DNA from: Prinia subflava
Lineage: Eukaryota > Chordata > Aves > Passeriformes > Cisticolidae
DNA length: 64,000 bases
NCBI RefSeq assembly: GCF_021018805.1
Contig: NC_086247.1
Span: 124,001 to 188,000, forward strand
Reading direction: 5' to 3'
This document shows positions 23,466-36,300 of this stretch, one piece after another. Each line of letters opens with the position of its first letter. Position 1 is the stretch's first letter. The translations under genes were made by a program, and so were the position numbers. Below the pieces are notes generated by a model. The model was not told the DNA's origin. It saw nothing but the letters and a program-made list of their open reading frames with translations, and did not search any database.

Positions 23466-24129
23466 CACAAAATTCTGGATATTTCATTAATCTTCAAATA
23501 TCCCTGTCAGGTAAAGCAGAAAGGAAGAAATTACCTGGAACCCCAAATGTTATTTATGACCTTCTGTCACTTTGGTGGGTGTGAGCTGAGTTCAGGTCAA
23601 GGAATAAATAAAATTTCTCCTGTTACAGCCCATCTTGCTGAATTCAGATGGATTCTGCACTTGGTTCATGGATTTTTTAGAGTTTTGTTTTGCTGTGTTC
23701 CAGCTCCTGGGATCGCCTGTTTGCAGCTGGCAGAGCTCTGAGGCACTGGGTCAGATTTGGTGTCCTGGAGCTGCTGACTGCCAGGCTGGTTCTCCAGTTC
23801 TGGATCAAATCATCCCCTATTTGGAAAGCAATTCCCCTCCAAATCAGATGGAAGCAATCACACACCGTTTCTGGCTGATACTTGTGTGCCAGAGAGAGAT
23901 TTCTAAGACAGAACTGGCTTTTAAACTCTTATCTTTTCACTTCTCCCTTAACTAGTCCTGATCCATTCCAAGTGTGTCCATTATCCCAGTGCAGGGCTGG
24001 ATTTGGTGGAGGAGCAGTTCCCATGCCTCAGGAAACAGGGGATGAATTACTTATTGTGCCTTGGTAATTTTTCACTCCAGAACTGTGTATTCCATGTATT
24101 TTGTAGGGCATTCCATACTTTAAGCCTTG

Positions 24130-24600
24130 GTTCCTTTCAACAGGAGTTCAGGGAACACTTCAGGTCTCCTCTCAGAGGGGCAGGACACACATCAGTAATT
24201 AGCACTCCTCCCTGAAGGCTGAACTCTCCTTGATCAGGGGCACCTAAAGCAACCTGGAGGGGACTGAGGGGAGACCCCACTGCACCCCACAACCCCCTCA
24301 TGACAGGAGGAGGGGGAGCAGACACCGATCTGTGACAGGATGTGACCAGTGACAGGACTCGAGGGAGCAGCTGGAGCTGGATCAGGGGAGAGTTGGTTTG
24401 GAAATTATAAAAAGTTCTTCACCCCAAAGGTGGCTGGGCACTGGACAGGTTCCTGGCAGAGTTCCAAGAGCATCTGGACAATTCTCCTGAGCACACGGTG
24501 GGACTCCTGGGATGGTCCTGTGCAGCACCAGGAGCTGGACTCGATGATCCCTGTGGCCCCTTCCCACTCAGCTTACTCTGTGATTCTGTGACTCCAAGAG
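24130..24600 (+). mobile_element. CR1-like 3' part, plus orientation
   Basis: AAATTATAAAAAGTTCTTCA, AGGTGGCTGGGCACTGGACA, GGAGCTGGACTCGATGATCC and TCTGTGATTCTGTGAC. Same subfamily as the copy at about 38,000-38,330. Confidence 0.75.
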
Positions 24601-26079
24601 GGGTTGGCTCCTTGTTTGAACTTCACCTCCAAATCTATTTCCTGCAGCTTCTTTCACCCCAGAAAAAGACAAATGTTGTATTTCTGGAATTCTGAACCAT
24701 CACAGCTGTCAAAGAAACTGAGTCACAAACTGAAAATACCCCAAACGTAGATTTTCAGCTTGTAACTACTGATTAATAGAGAATTTTACTTACTTACATG
24801 CTTGTTTATTTTATTTATTAAGGCATTTCATTTTATTTTAATTTCTGGTCCCAGTTTACAAAATCTTCTGACGTGAGTAATGAGGATTTGGAGGAGAAAT
24901 GAGGATGCTAAAAAGAATAAGGTGTGGCAATTCACTTGGGGGTCTTTATAATGGGTAAGAAGAGATTCTGTGTGCAGTTACAGGCACTGAACTGTCAGTG
25001 GGTACAGGAGGAGAGCTCCTGTCAGCCCCGCAGCTGTGAGCAGGGGTGTGATGTGTGCAGCCAGAGGAACCCTGAACATCCCTCCTTCCATTCCCATGGC
25101 AGTATTGGAAAACCAAGGCCCTGAAGTGCCTTAGTCCAAAAGCCCTGTGGGCACCTCCAGAAGGGAAGAGGAAAGCTCAGGCACATCACCAGTGTCCTCC
25201 ATGCCTTCAACAGTCACAATCTTACCAGGAAAAGGTTCCTGGGGGAGTGGGGGAGAACTGTCCCGGCATTGGACAGGAGGAAAGGACAATGCTTCATCCT
25301 GCCAATATGACCTAGGAAAGAATTCCAGCTACTGTTTTAAGCTGGACTTTTTGAGCAGAAAACACCAATACAGGACCTGAGACATTCTTCAGACCACTGA
25401 GCACACTGGCAACATCCCTACAGATCCTGCAGCCAAGGCCCTGGTGCTTCAAGGAAAGAAAAATCCCAGAAGGTGAATTAGGCATCAAGGGGGGAAATCT
25501 ACTTCTCCCCATCACCGAGCCCTTAGGACTTGGGGAAGTCACCATAGATAAAGTTCAAACAAACCATGGCCAGGGAGCAATTGTGGTGTTCACACAGAGG
25601 TGCTCCATGTCCCCTGGGGTGCCCCAAGGTCACTGGCCTGGCCTGGCCTGGCCTGCAGCTGCTGCCGAGGAGCCTCTGCAGGGCTGTGTCACCCCTGCTG
25701 TGCTTTACATGCACAAAGGCTCCTGCAATGGGCCAAACCCCCAAGCTTCACAGCCAGGATTACTCCTCAAGGGTCAGTGACTGAGTGCATATGTTATATG
25801 CCCATCTGCACCCCCTCACAGGCGATGGAAAATAATAATATCCAAGAAATATGGGATAGGATTCATCTTCTAACAGACGTGCTCATGTTTGGCCAAATAT
25901 ACCCTTAATTTTTCTCCCAGACATTAACAAATCAGTCTGCTAAAGCCTCAGTGCTCAAACCTCAACAATTTTAACTCAGATTCCCCCTTGACGTGTCACA
26001 CAATCCATCCTACTAAGATCCTGCTTGAAACTGTCCTTGCTTCACACCAGAATTTACCTAGAGGATGGGAGGCAACTTT

Positions 26080-26500
26080 GACAGGAGGATGAGTCAGATA
26101 TTGGGGACACACTTTTCCCTGTGAGGGTGGGTGGGCCCTGGCACAGGGTGCCCAGAGCAGCTGTGGCTGCCCCGTCCCTGGCAGTGTTCAAAGCCAGGCT
26201 GAGGGGGCTTGGGGCTGGGATAGTGGAAGGTGTCCCTGCCCATGGCAGGGGTATGGGACTTGATGAGATTTAAGGCACTTCCATCCCCAAACATTCTACA
26301 ATTCCTTCCCCATAACCCATCTAAACCCTGCTCTCTGGCAGTGGGAAGCCCTTCCCTCTTGTCCTGTCACGCCAGGCCCTTGTCCAAAGTCCCCCTCCAG
26401 CTCTCCTGGAGCCCCTTGAGGCACTGGAAGGCTCTCAGGTGTCCCTGGAGTTTTCTCCAGACTGAGCACCGCAGCCTGTTTCCAGAGCAGCAGGTTCCAG
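26080..26500. mobile_element. two abutting CR1 ends in opposite orientation
   Basis: 26,080-26,300 is a plus-orientation 3' end (GTGGAAGGTGTCCCTGCCCA). From about 26,300 the sequence switches to minus-orientation CR1 (CTCTGGCAGTGGGAAGCCCT). This could be an inverted pair or one insertion into another. Confidence 0.7.
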
Positions 26501-26739
26501 CCCACTCCTGTGTGTCACAGTGTCACTTCATACATTCCAGGAATCTGTTACCATTATTTGGCATTTCATGCACTTCTCTGCTATCCTAAGTGATCATACC
26601 ATGAAATTATGTCCATAAATTTACAAGTATCACCACTCATGATCAAAACCTTTAGAAACAAACCTGCAAAATTTAGTTCCTCCCCAAGAAATCCCTCTCC
26701 TAATACAGCGGCTGGGACAAGCATGAGCACAGGCAGGTA

Positions 26740-26835
26740 CCCACAGAATGTCCCGAGTTGGAAGGGACACACAAGGGCCATCAAATCAAACTCCTGGCCC
26801 TGCACAGGAAGCCCCAAGAACCCCAGAGAAAGGAG
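26740..26835 (-). mobile_element. CR1-like tail, minus orientation
   Basis: CACAGAATGTCCCGAGTTGG followed by AAGGGACACACAAGGGCCAT. Confidence 0.55.
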
Positions 26836-28779
26836 GTGGTGTGAGTACTGCTGGCACTCTCCTGCACACACTGATGTGGGTTTTGCAGGAGGAAGCTGCA
26901 GGAGAACAGAAGGCAGCTCTGGGACTGTTTGCAGTAACTCCTCCCATGCTCGGGGGCAGTGGATAAAGGAGAGCACGAAGCAGCTTGTTGCAAACTGAAC
27001 AAGTGGGAGATGAAGGCCGACAGAATGGGCTGGCGAGAAGCAGAATTCAGTTCTCCTCTGCCTGGGCTGTGCCAGAGACACAGCTGGCTGCTGCTGCTGC
27101 ACTGTGCATGGGGACTCCCAGTGGAGTCACTCCCCTCCGTGGCCAAAAACCACCAGAGGGAGAGGAACAGATGGAAAGGAGGGAGCATGCAGGTCTGATA
27201 TCCCTGTGCCATGATCGAGGCAGGGATGAGGAGGGAGTCTCCAAGGGAAATTTCCCTTCAGCTTGGCCTGAGATCTGCCTCTGTTTGTGGAATATTTAAT
27301 GTAAGGAAAAGTGGCTGACAGATGAAGCTGGAGGTAAAATCCGTCCCTTTACCTCTGGATTCATTATAGGAGCAGAAACTGGGAAAAGCACAAATCTGTT
27401 GACTTGGGCAGCATTTGGTGCCTGTCCACATTATGTTCCATTTCAATAGACTTTTAGTGTTTTTCTCCTAACAGAGCAGCAGGAAATCACAGTCAGACAT
27501 GCTGTGATCACCACAAAGCCCTAGATTAAAACAAACAAATAAACAAAAGGACCTGTCTTTCTCCAGTCCTTTGTGCCAGGTGTGAATCAAGGGCGCTGGA
27601 CCGTGTTTGCCCAGTCTAAGCAAAAGGGAACCGGCTCGGTGCTCCCCTCCTCTCTCATCTGCCGAGCCTGGTGCCAGCCCTGCTGATGCCTCAGCCCGGG
27701 GCTGGCTCGCTGTGCTCCCCGTGCTGACTGCAGTGCTTGTTGTTGCGTGTTCTGCCTGCACAGCCAGTTCCCAGGCTGGGCTCAGCTGATCCCTTCCCCG
27801 CTGGACCTGCTCCGCTGCTTTGGGACACTCCCAAGCCGCGGCTGCCGCGGGCCTGCAGCACCCAGGAAGAGCTGCCTGCGAGGAAGCAGGGCTGGATCCC
27901 AGACTCTGCAGAGGGCTGGGAAGAGCCGATCTGCTCCCCACAGCCCTTATCTGCAAGTACAGACACACGTTCCTGGGCTTAACCATCTCATTTTTTCACT
28001 GCCCTAGATACAGCCAAGAAGAGAAAGGCAGCATAGGCAGACTGTTCTTCAGCCCACACTCTGCACAGCCAGCCACAAACCCCTCTGTGCTATCAACACC
28101 TGAAGGACTTCCAAACCATGGGCAAGAAATGAATTAAAGCCCTTTTGATCCCTGTGATGGGCCTCACCTGACCTGGACACCACATTCAGTGGCGTCACTG
28201 ACATCCCTAATGGTGGGCAGTGAAAAAAAATCATGTTTTCAAAATGTCTCAGTACACAAAGTTTACAAATCAATTGTTTAAAAAGAAAATATTTGGCTTC
28301 AAAAAATAGGAAAGATCCTATGCAAACAGACTGCTGATGTTCTGGGAGGGTTGGGTTTAGGAGAGGACAGCAATGCCTGAGGGAAAATGACTGGAGCAGA
28401 CATGGTGACAATGAGACATGGAAAGTGTTAGCTTGCTCTCAAGAAAATGTTGTACTTGGTAAATGATCTGGGAAGGGACCTGTCTCCTCGAATATGGTTT
28501 AAGGTGTGGGGGTTTTTAATTCTGCACTGTGTGATGGAAGGACAAGCCAGCACCTTCTGATCTTGCTGCAGAGGAAGAACCTGTATGAACAGCAGGACAT
28601 GCTTGTCATCTCCAGAGGCTGCTTCTGCATTTTCCATTTTCTGCTCATTTTCCATCCTAAGAGCTGGACTTCTGCTGAAAAGGCTCTTGCCAGTCTCACA
28701 GGGGTGCAGCAGATGCAGTTTTGAAGTGCAGCCCAGAATTTCCTACTTTGGCCAGACGACGTGGCCGTGGAATGGTTCA

Positions 28780-28900
28780 AGAGTGGGGCAAAGAGGAAAC
28801 TGCCCAGAGAAGCTGTGGCTGCCCCAGCCCTGGAAGTGTCCATGGCAGAGGATGGTCCTGAAGGTCCCCTCCAACCCAAACCCTCCAAGGCTGAGTGACA
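28780..28900 (+). mobile_element. CR1 fragment, plus orientation
   Basis: CCAGAGAAGCTGTGGCTGCC and GAAGGTCCCCTCCAACCCAA with an internal deletion. Confidence 0.7.
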
Positions 28901-29904
28901 ATGGATGCTGGACACCTTCCCTGAACTGCTCCTCTCACCAAGCAGGGCTCAGGAACATTCCTCAGAACAGGACAGAGGAATATGGGTGATAACTTGGACT
29001 AGACACTTTTATAGCTGCAACTGCCTCTGCTGAGTCCTAATTCTTATTTCTTCTCTTTCCATTCTTCTCTCTGCATTTCCTGCTGAGTCTTATCCTGTTC
29101 TCCTTCTCAATGTCCTCTCCAGGCAGTAGCCCAAAGCCTGGATTACTGTCAGAGTTTCTGGTAGGAATTTGTTATTCCTGTTACAATGCCATGTAATGCT
29201 CCCAGATCTTCTCCTCTGGTCATCTGAAGAGCTGATCACTCCATGTTAATCATCTGAGAGAACGTCACCCCATTCTTCACTCAGATCTCAGTCACCACTA
29301 AGAAAAGGACAGTACCCCTGCCAGCTGCTGGGAGTTTCACTTCAGAACTTTTGGCCATCAGAGGAGGAACTGCTTCAATTAATCAATTTTTCACTGAGCT
29401 TCCAGAGATCCCAGCTGCACTTTCCACATTCATACTGTGGCAGTTGACCCTGATAAATAAGTCCAAGAACTCTTTCTGTGTCTCACATGAGCAGTGAATG
29501 CCCCAAAGGCTACAGGCATGTGACAGAGTGGAACTGGGAGCCTGGTCTGCACCTTCAACACCCACTGGGCTCTCACTCATCTCTGCTTACTCTGGCAAGG
29601 GATCCCACAGAACACCCTGTGCTGGGGAATCAAGAAAGTGGCCAGACAGTCACAACATCCAGGAGATCTTTCTGCAGGCCAGAGAAGGGAAAAGTGCAGA
29701 AGAATCCCATGTAATTTTCATTGTGAAGTGGTTACTGAGACACCTGTCAGTGTGTCCCACAGCCTGAACTGTCCCGTGCAGCAAAGGCACAGAGTGGACA
29801 GGGAAACCCGAGACGTGCAGAGTCACCAGCACCAAACCTGATGTTTACAGCAGCTGGAAATTAAATGTCATCCTGTGTGCAAAAGGTGTCTCTTAGCAGA
29901 TTAT

Positions 29905-30065
29905 CTGAATAATCACCAAATTCTTTGGGTTGGAAAAGCCCCCTGACCCTGGAGTCCAACCACTCTCTCAGCACTGCCAAGGCCAGCACTAACCCATGTC
30001 CCCAAATCTACCTTAGCAATGCTCATGCCACATTCACTGTCCTTCAGCCAATCCCCTTCCCTGGG
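29905..30065 (-). mobile_element. interspersed repeat end, minus orientation
   Basis: TTCTTTGGGTTGGAAAAGCC, GGAGTCCAACCACTCTCTCA and CACTGCCAAGGCCAGCACTA, resembling avian retroelement 3' ends. Confidence 0.55.
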
Positions 30066-30439
30066 TTTTTATTCAAAAGGTAGCAAGAATAAGGAAGCCT
30101 AAAACAGAGAACTTAAAAAAAAAAGGACAAATTGTAATTTGGAGAAGAAAAACCATACACTGCCCTTGACTTTTACTTCCCACACACACTGTTTTAGAAA
30201 TGCACTCATCAATCTCCTCTTCCTCATTAAGATACAATTCAGCATATGGGGCCTGGTAAGGAGTCCAGATGTGTCCCATGTAACTGCGAAATGCAAAGAA
30301 CTACAGTCCTGCAGGGTTTGGAGCTGAATTTCCTTTGCCTGGAAAGTTGCAGTTACCAGAAAAATTACGTCTAGAACATGGGTGAATCTGTCCTGAGCCA
30401 TGACCCTACTCTCAAACAAGCACACAGACATTTCCAGAC

Positions 30440-30600
30440 TTACAGAATCTCACAATCAGAGACTGTTAGAGTTGGAAAGGACCTTCAAACCCATCTTGTT
30501 TCACCACCTTGCCATGGGCAGGGACACCTTCCAATAGACCAGGTTGCTACCAGCTCCATCCAGGCCTTGAACACTTCCAGGGATGGGGGAACAACAACTT
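30440..30600 (-). mobile_element. CR1 3' end, minus orientation
   Basis: GTTAGAGTTGGAAAGGACCT, CAGGGACACCTTCCAATAGA and CTTGAACACTTCCAGGGATG. Confidence 0.85.
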
Positions 30601-31659
30601 TTTCCTTTGGCATGCAACTTCCCCTAAACCATATGAAAAGCAAGACTTTTTTGTCTCCCCTCAGAATATCCCTATTGCCAGGTCACAGCAAATTCAACTT
30701 TCTTTTTACCCCTCAAATGCAACTATGAAGTCCCTCAGGTAAATGGGAGTGAGACCAAAATGAAAACAACTTTCTCTCCCTAAAAGGCAGCTCCCATGTG
30801 TCTATCTGAGGGGGTTGGGACACACTGTGCTCTCCTGCCTCCTAATCCAGGGAAAACTTATGCATAGGGAACTGGGAACCAATGTTTAGCACTGCTGTCA
30901 CTGTCACTGCTCTGGTTTGGGGTAGTTTGCTTTTACTGACCTATTTTTGGCCTCTCCTGCAGCTGAGCTTATGGCAGCTTCCACAGATCAGATGTTTTCA
31001 GGAGCAGAAGGATGTGATCAGTACTTCTGTTCCCTCACAGGTGCCTCTTCCCTTTCTAACTGTTCTAGGAGACGGAGAACTCAATCCTCAGGCCAGGCAA
31101 GATCCATAATTGACCCCTATTGACCTTGGCCAATTTAGCGTGAGCAACACGGACCCATCCCCTTCCTCTGCTCACACACAAATCCTGAGGTCTGTCGGGC
31201 TTACACCCATGGAAAACTCAGCGAGTGCCAGCCCGTGTGCCTGTGCACGCCTGTGCACACGCATCTGTCCGTGCTCCTGCCTGTACGAGCATGACTGTGC
31301 CAGCTCGTGGGCCTCGGGTGCACACCCAGTCCGTGTGTGGGGAGTGCAGGGGCCTCAGGAGCTGCTCCCAGCTCCCTGCCCACCCTGGCCCTCACAGCAC
31401 ATCCCCTCTGTGCCAGTCTCCTCACCAAACATCCCTACTGTGTTCCTGGTCCAAACTGGAGGCCAGCTGGGGCTCTGCTATGGGCAGCTCAATCAGGCCG
31501 CAAGACTCTTCCAAAAGAATGAGGCCGAGTTTGGGAATATCTGCTCCTTAAGGATTTCTCAAAGGGGAAGGGACACAACTGCGTGAAGTGTTTGATAAGA
31601 GGTTTTGATCTAAGGACAGAAGGGTCCCTTTCCCCTGTCATCCCAGTCCCTTCCCTCAC

Positions 31660-32075
31660 CACCTCCAATCCCTGCTGCCAGCACTGGGACATTCTGGGTC
31701 CATTCCCTGCCCATCCCCAGTCCCAGCTGCCAGCACTGGGACATTCTGGGTCCATTCCCTGCCCATCCCCAGTCCCAGCTGCCAGCACTGGGACATTCTG
31801 GGTCCATTCCCTGCCCATCCCCAGTCCCAGCTGCCAGCACTGGGACATTCTGGGTCCATTCCCTGCCCATCCCCAGTCCCAGCTGCCAGCACTGGGACAT
31901 TCTGGGTCCATTCCCTGCCCATCCCCAGTCCCAGCTGCCAGCACTGGGACATTCTGGGTCCATTTCTTCCCCATCCCCTGTCCCAGCTGCCAGCACTGGG
32001 ACATTCTGGGTCCATTTCCTCCCTGTCCCCAGTCCCAGCTGCCAGCACTGGGACATTCTCTTACCCCCGTTGCCT
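31660..32075. repeat. 52-bp minisatellite, 8 copies in strict register
   Basis: The word ACATTCT starts at 31689, 31741, 31793, 31845, 31897, 31949, 32001 and 32053, exactly 52 bp apart each time. Because 52 is not a multiple of 3, long frames on both strands cycle through the same peptides and are artefacts. Confidence 0.95.
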
Positions 32076-32459
32076 CCCTCGTCTCCTCCTGTCTCTCTCC
32101 CTTCTCGCCATCATGGCGTGACTGGGAGCTCCAGCCACGGAGGCCTTCCTGCAGAAGCAGCAACCTCCTGCCCCTGGACTGCCTGTGGAATCCCCTGTCC
32201 CCGATGCCGGGTGCTCAGCCCTGGGCAGAGGAGCAGGACAGACCCTCCCCGGCCCTGCCCTCACCTCACGCAGCCACACAGGTACCCCCGGAGGGATCTG
32301 CCCTTCTCCTACCTTACCAGGGAAGCCGGGCAGGTGGTGGGTAGGCAGTGGGTCACTCCCTGGCTCAGGCGGCCATACAGGTACCCACGAGGTCTCCACC
32401 CTTCTCTGCCTTCCCAGGTGAGCTGGGGCAGGTGGTGGGTCACTCGCTGCTCCCTTGGA

Positions 32460-33260
32460 CGTGCCTGCAACCTGATTCACCTGGGAGCCAGGCGAGCGAG
32501 GCTCCACCCAGGGCAGAGCGGGGGTGAGTAAGAGCGAGAGAAAGGCAAACTCCGGAGAGCTGTTCCCTCCCCAGGCGCGCAGGGAGCCAGAGATAAGGGC
32601 TGCGCATTCCTGAGCCGCCGGAGGCCTCTCCCTTTCCGTCTGCCCCGAGCCTGTCAGACCAGCTCGGGACTGGGAGCGGGGCAGGGCCGGGCCGCAGCCC
32701 CTGGCCCGGCCCTTGGACCCCCAGCACAGCCCCGGGCAGGGCCCTGCGCGCCCGCCCCAGCTCGCTCGTAGCCCTGCGGCTCCCAGGAAGGGGGATCTGG
32801 GCTCCTCGGGCGCTTCTCGTGCCCTGGGTCTGTTGGGGACAGACGAGCAGCAGCTCCTGGCAGTGGCGACAGGAGGGGTCGGCGGCAGCGCCCTCTCCAT
32901 TGCGGCGGGGCCGCGCTCCCCGTGTCCCTCGGGGTGCCGTGACAGGGGCCTGAGGCCGACAGCCGTGGCCTCCTGCCTGCCCCCATCACCGTCCCCGGGG
33001 CCCCGCGGGCAGGGAAGGGTTAAGCGAGATTCCCCGCAGCCCCGGGCGTGGCAGCGCCTGTTCCACCTTTCATGTCCCAGCTCGTCCCGCCCGGCCGCCG
33101 CCGCCGCCGCGGGGCCGGGCCGGCGCTGACTCAGGCGGGGCGGGAGCGGCGAGCGGGGCTGAGGGGTCCCGGCGGGAGGAGGGGCGGCAGCCGGTGCTGG
33201 GCACTGCTCGGGTAGCCCCGGCCCGGGGCTCCTCACGGAGAGGACACCGAGGGGCTGGAG
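32460..33260. promoter_or_regulatory. CpG-rich island, candidate FAM83H and/or divergent promoter
   Basis: GC-rich, CpG-rich stretch with GC boxes (CGGGGCGGGAGC), a CCGCCGCCGCCGC run, and a TGACTCAG AP-1-like site near 33,126. No TATA box. Plus-strand donor-like words (CAG/GTGAGC near 32,415; GTGAGTAAG near 32,524) and a minus-strand one (GAG/GTGAGG near 32,265) would fit divergent transcription. Assignment to FAM83H is inference from position only. Confidence 0.45.
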
Positions 33261-33269
33261 CGTGTCCAC

Positions 33270-33660
33270 ACACGGGAACACAGCTGGGGAAGAGTCTGGA
33301 GCACCAGGAGCAGCTGAGGGAGCTGGGGGCGGTGGGCTCAGCCTGGAGAAAAGGGGGTTTAGGAGGGACCTTCTTGCTCTCTACAACTCCATAACAGGAG
33401 AGTAGAGCCGGGGGGAGCCAGGCTGTGCTCCCAGGTAATAAATGACAGGTTGGGAGGTCATGGCCTCAAAGCTGCACCTGAAGAGGTTTAGGTGGGATAT
33501 TTGGAAGATTCCTCCTGCAAAGAGCTGTGTAGCCCTGCCCCAGCTGCCTCAGGCGGTGGTGGAGATTTAACAGTGTTGTGACTGTGGCACTTGGGGACGG
33601 GGGTTAGTGGAGGTCTTGGGGGAGCGGTCGGACTCAGTGATCATTGAATCAAGGTTTGGG
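33270..33660 (+). mobile_element. CR1-like 3' part, plus orientation, at island edge
   Basis: AGCCTGGAGAAAAGGGGGTT, CTTGCTCTCTACAACTCCAT and GGTTTAGGTGGGATATTTGG. Confidence 0.75.
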
Positions 33661-33950
33661 TTAGAAGGGACCTTACACCTCCAGTTCCATCTCCCTGCCA
33701 TTGACACCTTCCACTATCCCAGGCTGCTCCAAGCCCCATCCAGCCTGGCCTTGAACACTGCCAGGGATGGGGCAGCCACAGCTTCTCTGGGAAACCTGTG
33801 CCAGGGCCACACCACCCTCACAGGGAAGGATTTCTTCCAGCATCCCAGCTAAACTCACCTCTGGCACTGGGAAGCCATTCCCCTCTGCCCTGTCACTCCA
33901 GGCCCTTGTCTAAAGTCCAGATCTCTTGGAGCCCCTTCAGGCACTGAAAT
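33655..33950 (-). mobile_element. CR1 3' end, minus orientation
   Basis: GGTTTGGGTTAGAAGGGACC, CACTATCCCAGGCTGCTCCA and CTTGAACACTGCCAGGGATG. It abuts the plus-orientation copy to its left. Confidence 0.85.
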
Positions 33951-33959
33951 TGAGGTAAC

Positions 33960-35560
33960 GATTCATCAACTGCTCTTCCCTGTGGACAGAACTCTTCTGC
34001 TCTCTAATGGGATGTAGTGTTGCCTTTGTTTATGTCTTTGATGTAATACCTTTTCTGTCATCAGAAAACTGCAAAGGATCTGTTTTGAGGCCCCAGAAAT
34101 GCTGACACTGCTGGTAGTGTCACGGTTGTGATATGGCTATTTAAGGCAGGATCTATCAGACCGAACACTGGTGACTCCTGCAGAGGTGGCTGGAGCCATC
34201 CCATGCTCATCCCACGGATCTTGGAATGGTGTCATGATGTTCAGGGGGGAAATTCAGATCTTCCAGACCAAAAAGATGAACGGTAACTGAACCCCACTGG
34301 ATACAAGGGAGCTGCACCATCTGATATCTCAGCCATAAATTTAGATTGGATAAGTGCCCCTGGTCTGAAGCTGTGATTCAGAACGAGCTGAAGCATTCCT
34401 GCCTGTAAGGAAAGCCAGTTTCAATATGAGTTTGCAGCTTTTCTCTGTATGGTACTGAAATATGAATTGGTGAAATCCCTCAGAACAGGTTCAAAGTGTT
34501 TCATTCATTTTTCTATAAGGTTTCAGTGTGTGGCTTTGCAAACCTTTTATCCTTAAATAATGACGACTTGTAAGAGTCTGGAATGAACTGCAAAGGAACT
34601 TAAAATCTTTGTGAAGTTTGGCTTTTAGATTCTATCAGCCAGCAGGGACCTGTGTGAGTTATTCTGAGATGTTATTATGTGAGAGAAATCCGAGTGAAAA
34701 CACACTGGCCTTCACAAAGTTTGTGGTCAGAACTACTCCCTACACTCTTGTTTCAGCCTTTATCTCACACCAGTTTAATCTACTTAATTAAGTCTCTTAA
34801 CCTGTATTTGACTAAAGTACTTCTCAGTAATGTAAATACAATTATCACCTTTCAGTCTTCTCACTATTAAATACAAAACATTTAAATCCTCTCATTTTCT
34901 CTTTCCCCCATCACTTAAATGGTATTTGTGGACCTTTTCTGTTCCAGCTTTCAAAACTGACATCTGAATATCAAACAGGAAGTTTTTACTTTCAGTTTCA
35001 CTATTGCTGTATACACAAATACACCAACGTTTTATTAGAGTACGTTTGACCTCTCCTGAGCCAATTTCTTTTGCACTCCTGAGTGAATATTACCTGGAAT
35101 TGCTGATTTTAAAGCGGAATAAAAAGACCTGTATCCTTCCCCTTGGGAATTAGTAATGAAGTTTTGCCGCTTTTCTATTCTGAATGTTAGTTGTGTTTAT
35201 TTTATTGTATTATTTCCAAGATATTATTATTAACCACTATTAGTGGTTATTTTAGAGACTCTCCTTTCACTGTAAATGCAGTGTACATGTGTAAGCAGTG
35301 TTTGTTTGGCTTTCATGAATTACAATGTGTTTGCATTGTTACACTGGATTAGAGCAGTAATCCAGGTAATTAATGTTTGTCACCAGAGTCTTACTGGGCT
35401 CCCTCTGCCACTGGCCTGCGAACAAGGGACACTCGTGTCCCAGATTGAGGATGTCTGCATTAACACACGGGGTGAAACAAAGCACGTGGAATGAGTGTGA
35501 GACCTAATTTCAGATTGTGGTGGCTGCTCCTGCTGGGACTGCAGCTCTCGGAGCCAGCAG
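33960..35560. other. AT-rich stretch, nothing recognised
   Basis: 1.6 kb of AT-rich sequence between GC-rich blocks. No repeat family, RNA gene or coding segment was recognised. Confidence 0.6.
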
Positions 35561-35564
35561 AGCA

Positions 35565-36300
35565 TGGCAGAGAACACCCCGAGCAGGAGGAAAGCAGAGA
35601 ACACCCTGAGAACACCCCGAGAACACCTCGAGCAGGAGGGCAGCAGCAGAGGGAGAACACCCCGAGCAGGAGAGGGAAAACACCCCGAGCAGGAGGAAAG
35701 CAGAGAGAGAACACCCTGAGCAGGAGGGCAGCAGCAGAGGGAGAACACCCCGAGCAGGAGAGGGAAAACACCCCGAGAACACCCCGAGCAGGAGAGGGAA
35801 AACACCCCGAGCAGGAGGAAAGCAGAGAGAGAACACCCCGAGCAGGAGGGCAGCAGAGAGAGAACACCCCGAGCAGGAGAGGGAAAACACCCCGAGCAGG
35901 AGGAAAGCAGAGAGAGAACACCCTGAGCAGGAGAGGGAAAACACCCCGAGAACACCCCAAGCAGGAGAGGGAAAACACCCCGAGCAGGAGGAAAGCAGCA
36001 GAGAGAGAACACCCCGAGCAGGAGAGGGAAAACACCCCGAAAACACCCCGAGAACACCCCGAGCAGGAGAGGGAAAACACCCTGAGCAGGAGAGGGAGAA
36101 CATCCCAAGAACACCCCGAGCAGGAGAGGGAAAACACCCCGAGAACACCCCGAGCAGGAGGAAAGCGGGGGGAGAACACCCCGAGCAGGAGGGCAGCAGC
36201 AGAGGGAGAATACTCTGAGCAGGAGAGGGAAAACACCCTGAGCAGGAGGAAAGCAGGGGGAGAACACCCCGAGAACACCCCGAGTAGGAGGGCAGCAGCA
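35565..36300. repeat. purine/C-rich, T-poor minisatellite
   Basis: Mixed short units such as CGAGCAGGAGAGGGAAAACA, CGAGAACACCC and CGAGCAGGAGGAAAGCAGAG, about 30 copies in 0.73 kb. The plus strand is almost free of T, which explains long frames on both strands. Confidence 0.93.

Larger units (their letters stand above)
20600..31600. other. 11 kb upstream of FAM83H coding sequence, no coding gene recognised
   Basis: Presumably the first (5' UTR) intron of FAM83H and/or intergenic DNA. Both strands show only short frames without family features. It holds scattered CR1 ends, a microsatellite near 23.4 kb and a modest GC-rich patch at about 27.6-27.95 kb. The ankyrin/IQ gene IQANK1 expected here from human synteny was not recognised. 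Confidence 0.6.

Noticed and set aside
26581..27102. 173-codon minus-strand frame
   Set aside because: Part of it is translated CR1 tail sequence (26,740-26,835); no family features.
32061..33281. 406-codon frame on the minus strand across the CpG island
   Set aside because: Pro/Arg/Gly-rich with no recognisable family. It spans the island and the end of the 52-bp array, and long chance frames are expected at this GC content. A 5' UTR exon of FAM83H could still lie here.
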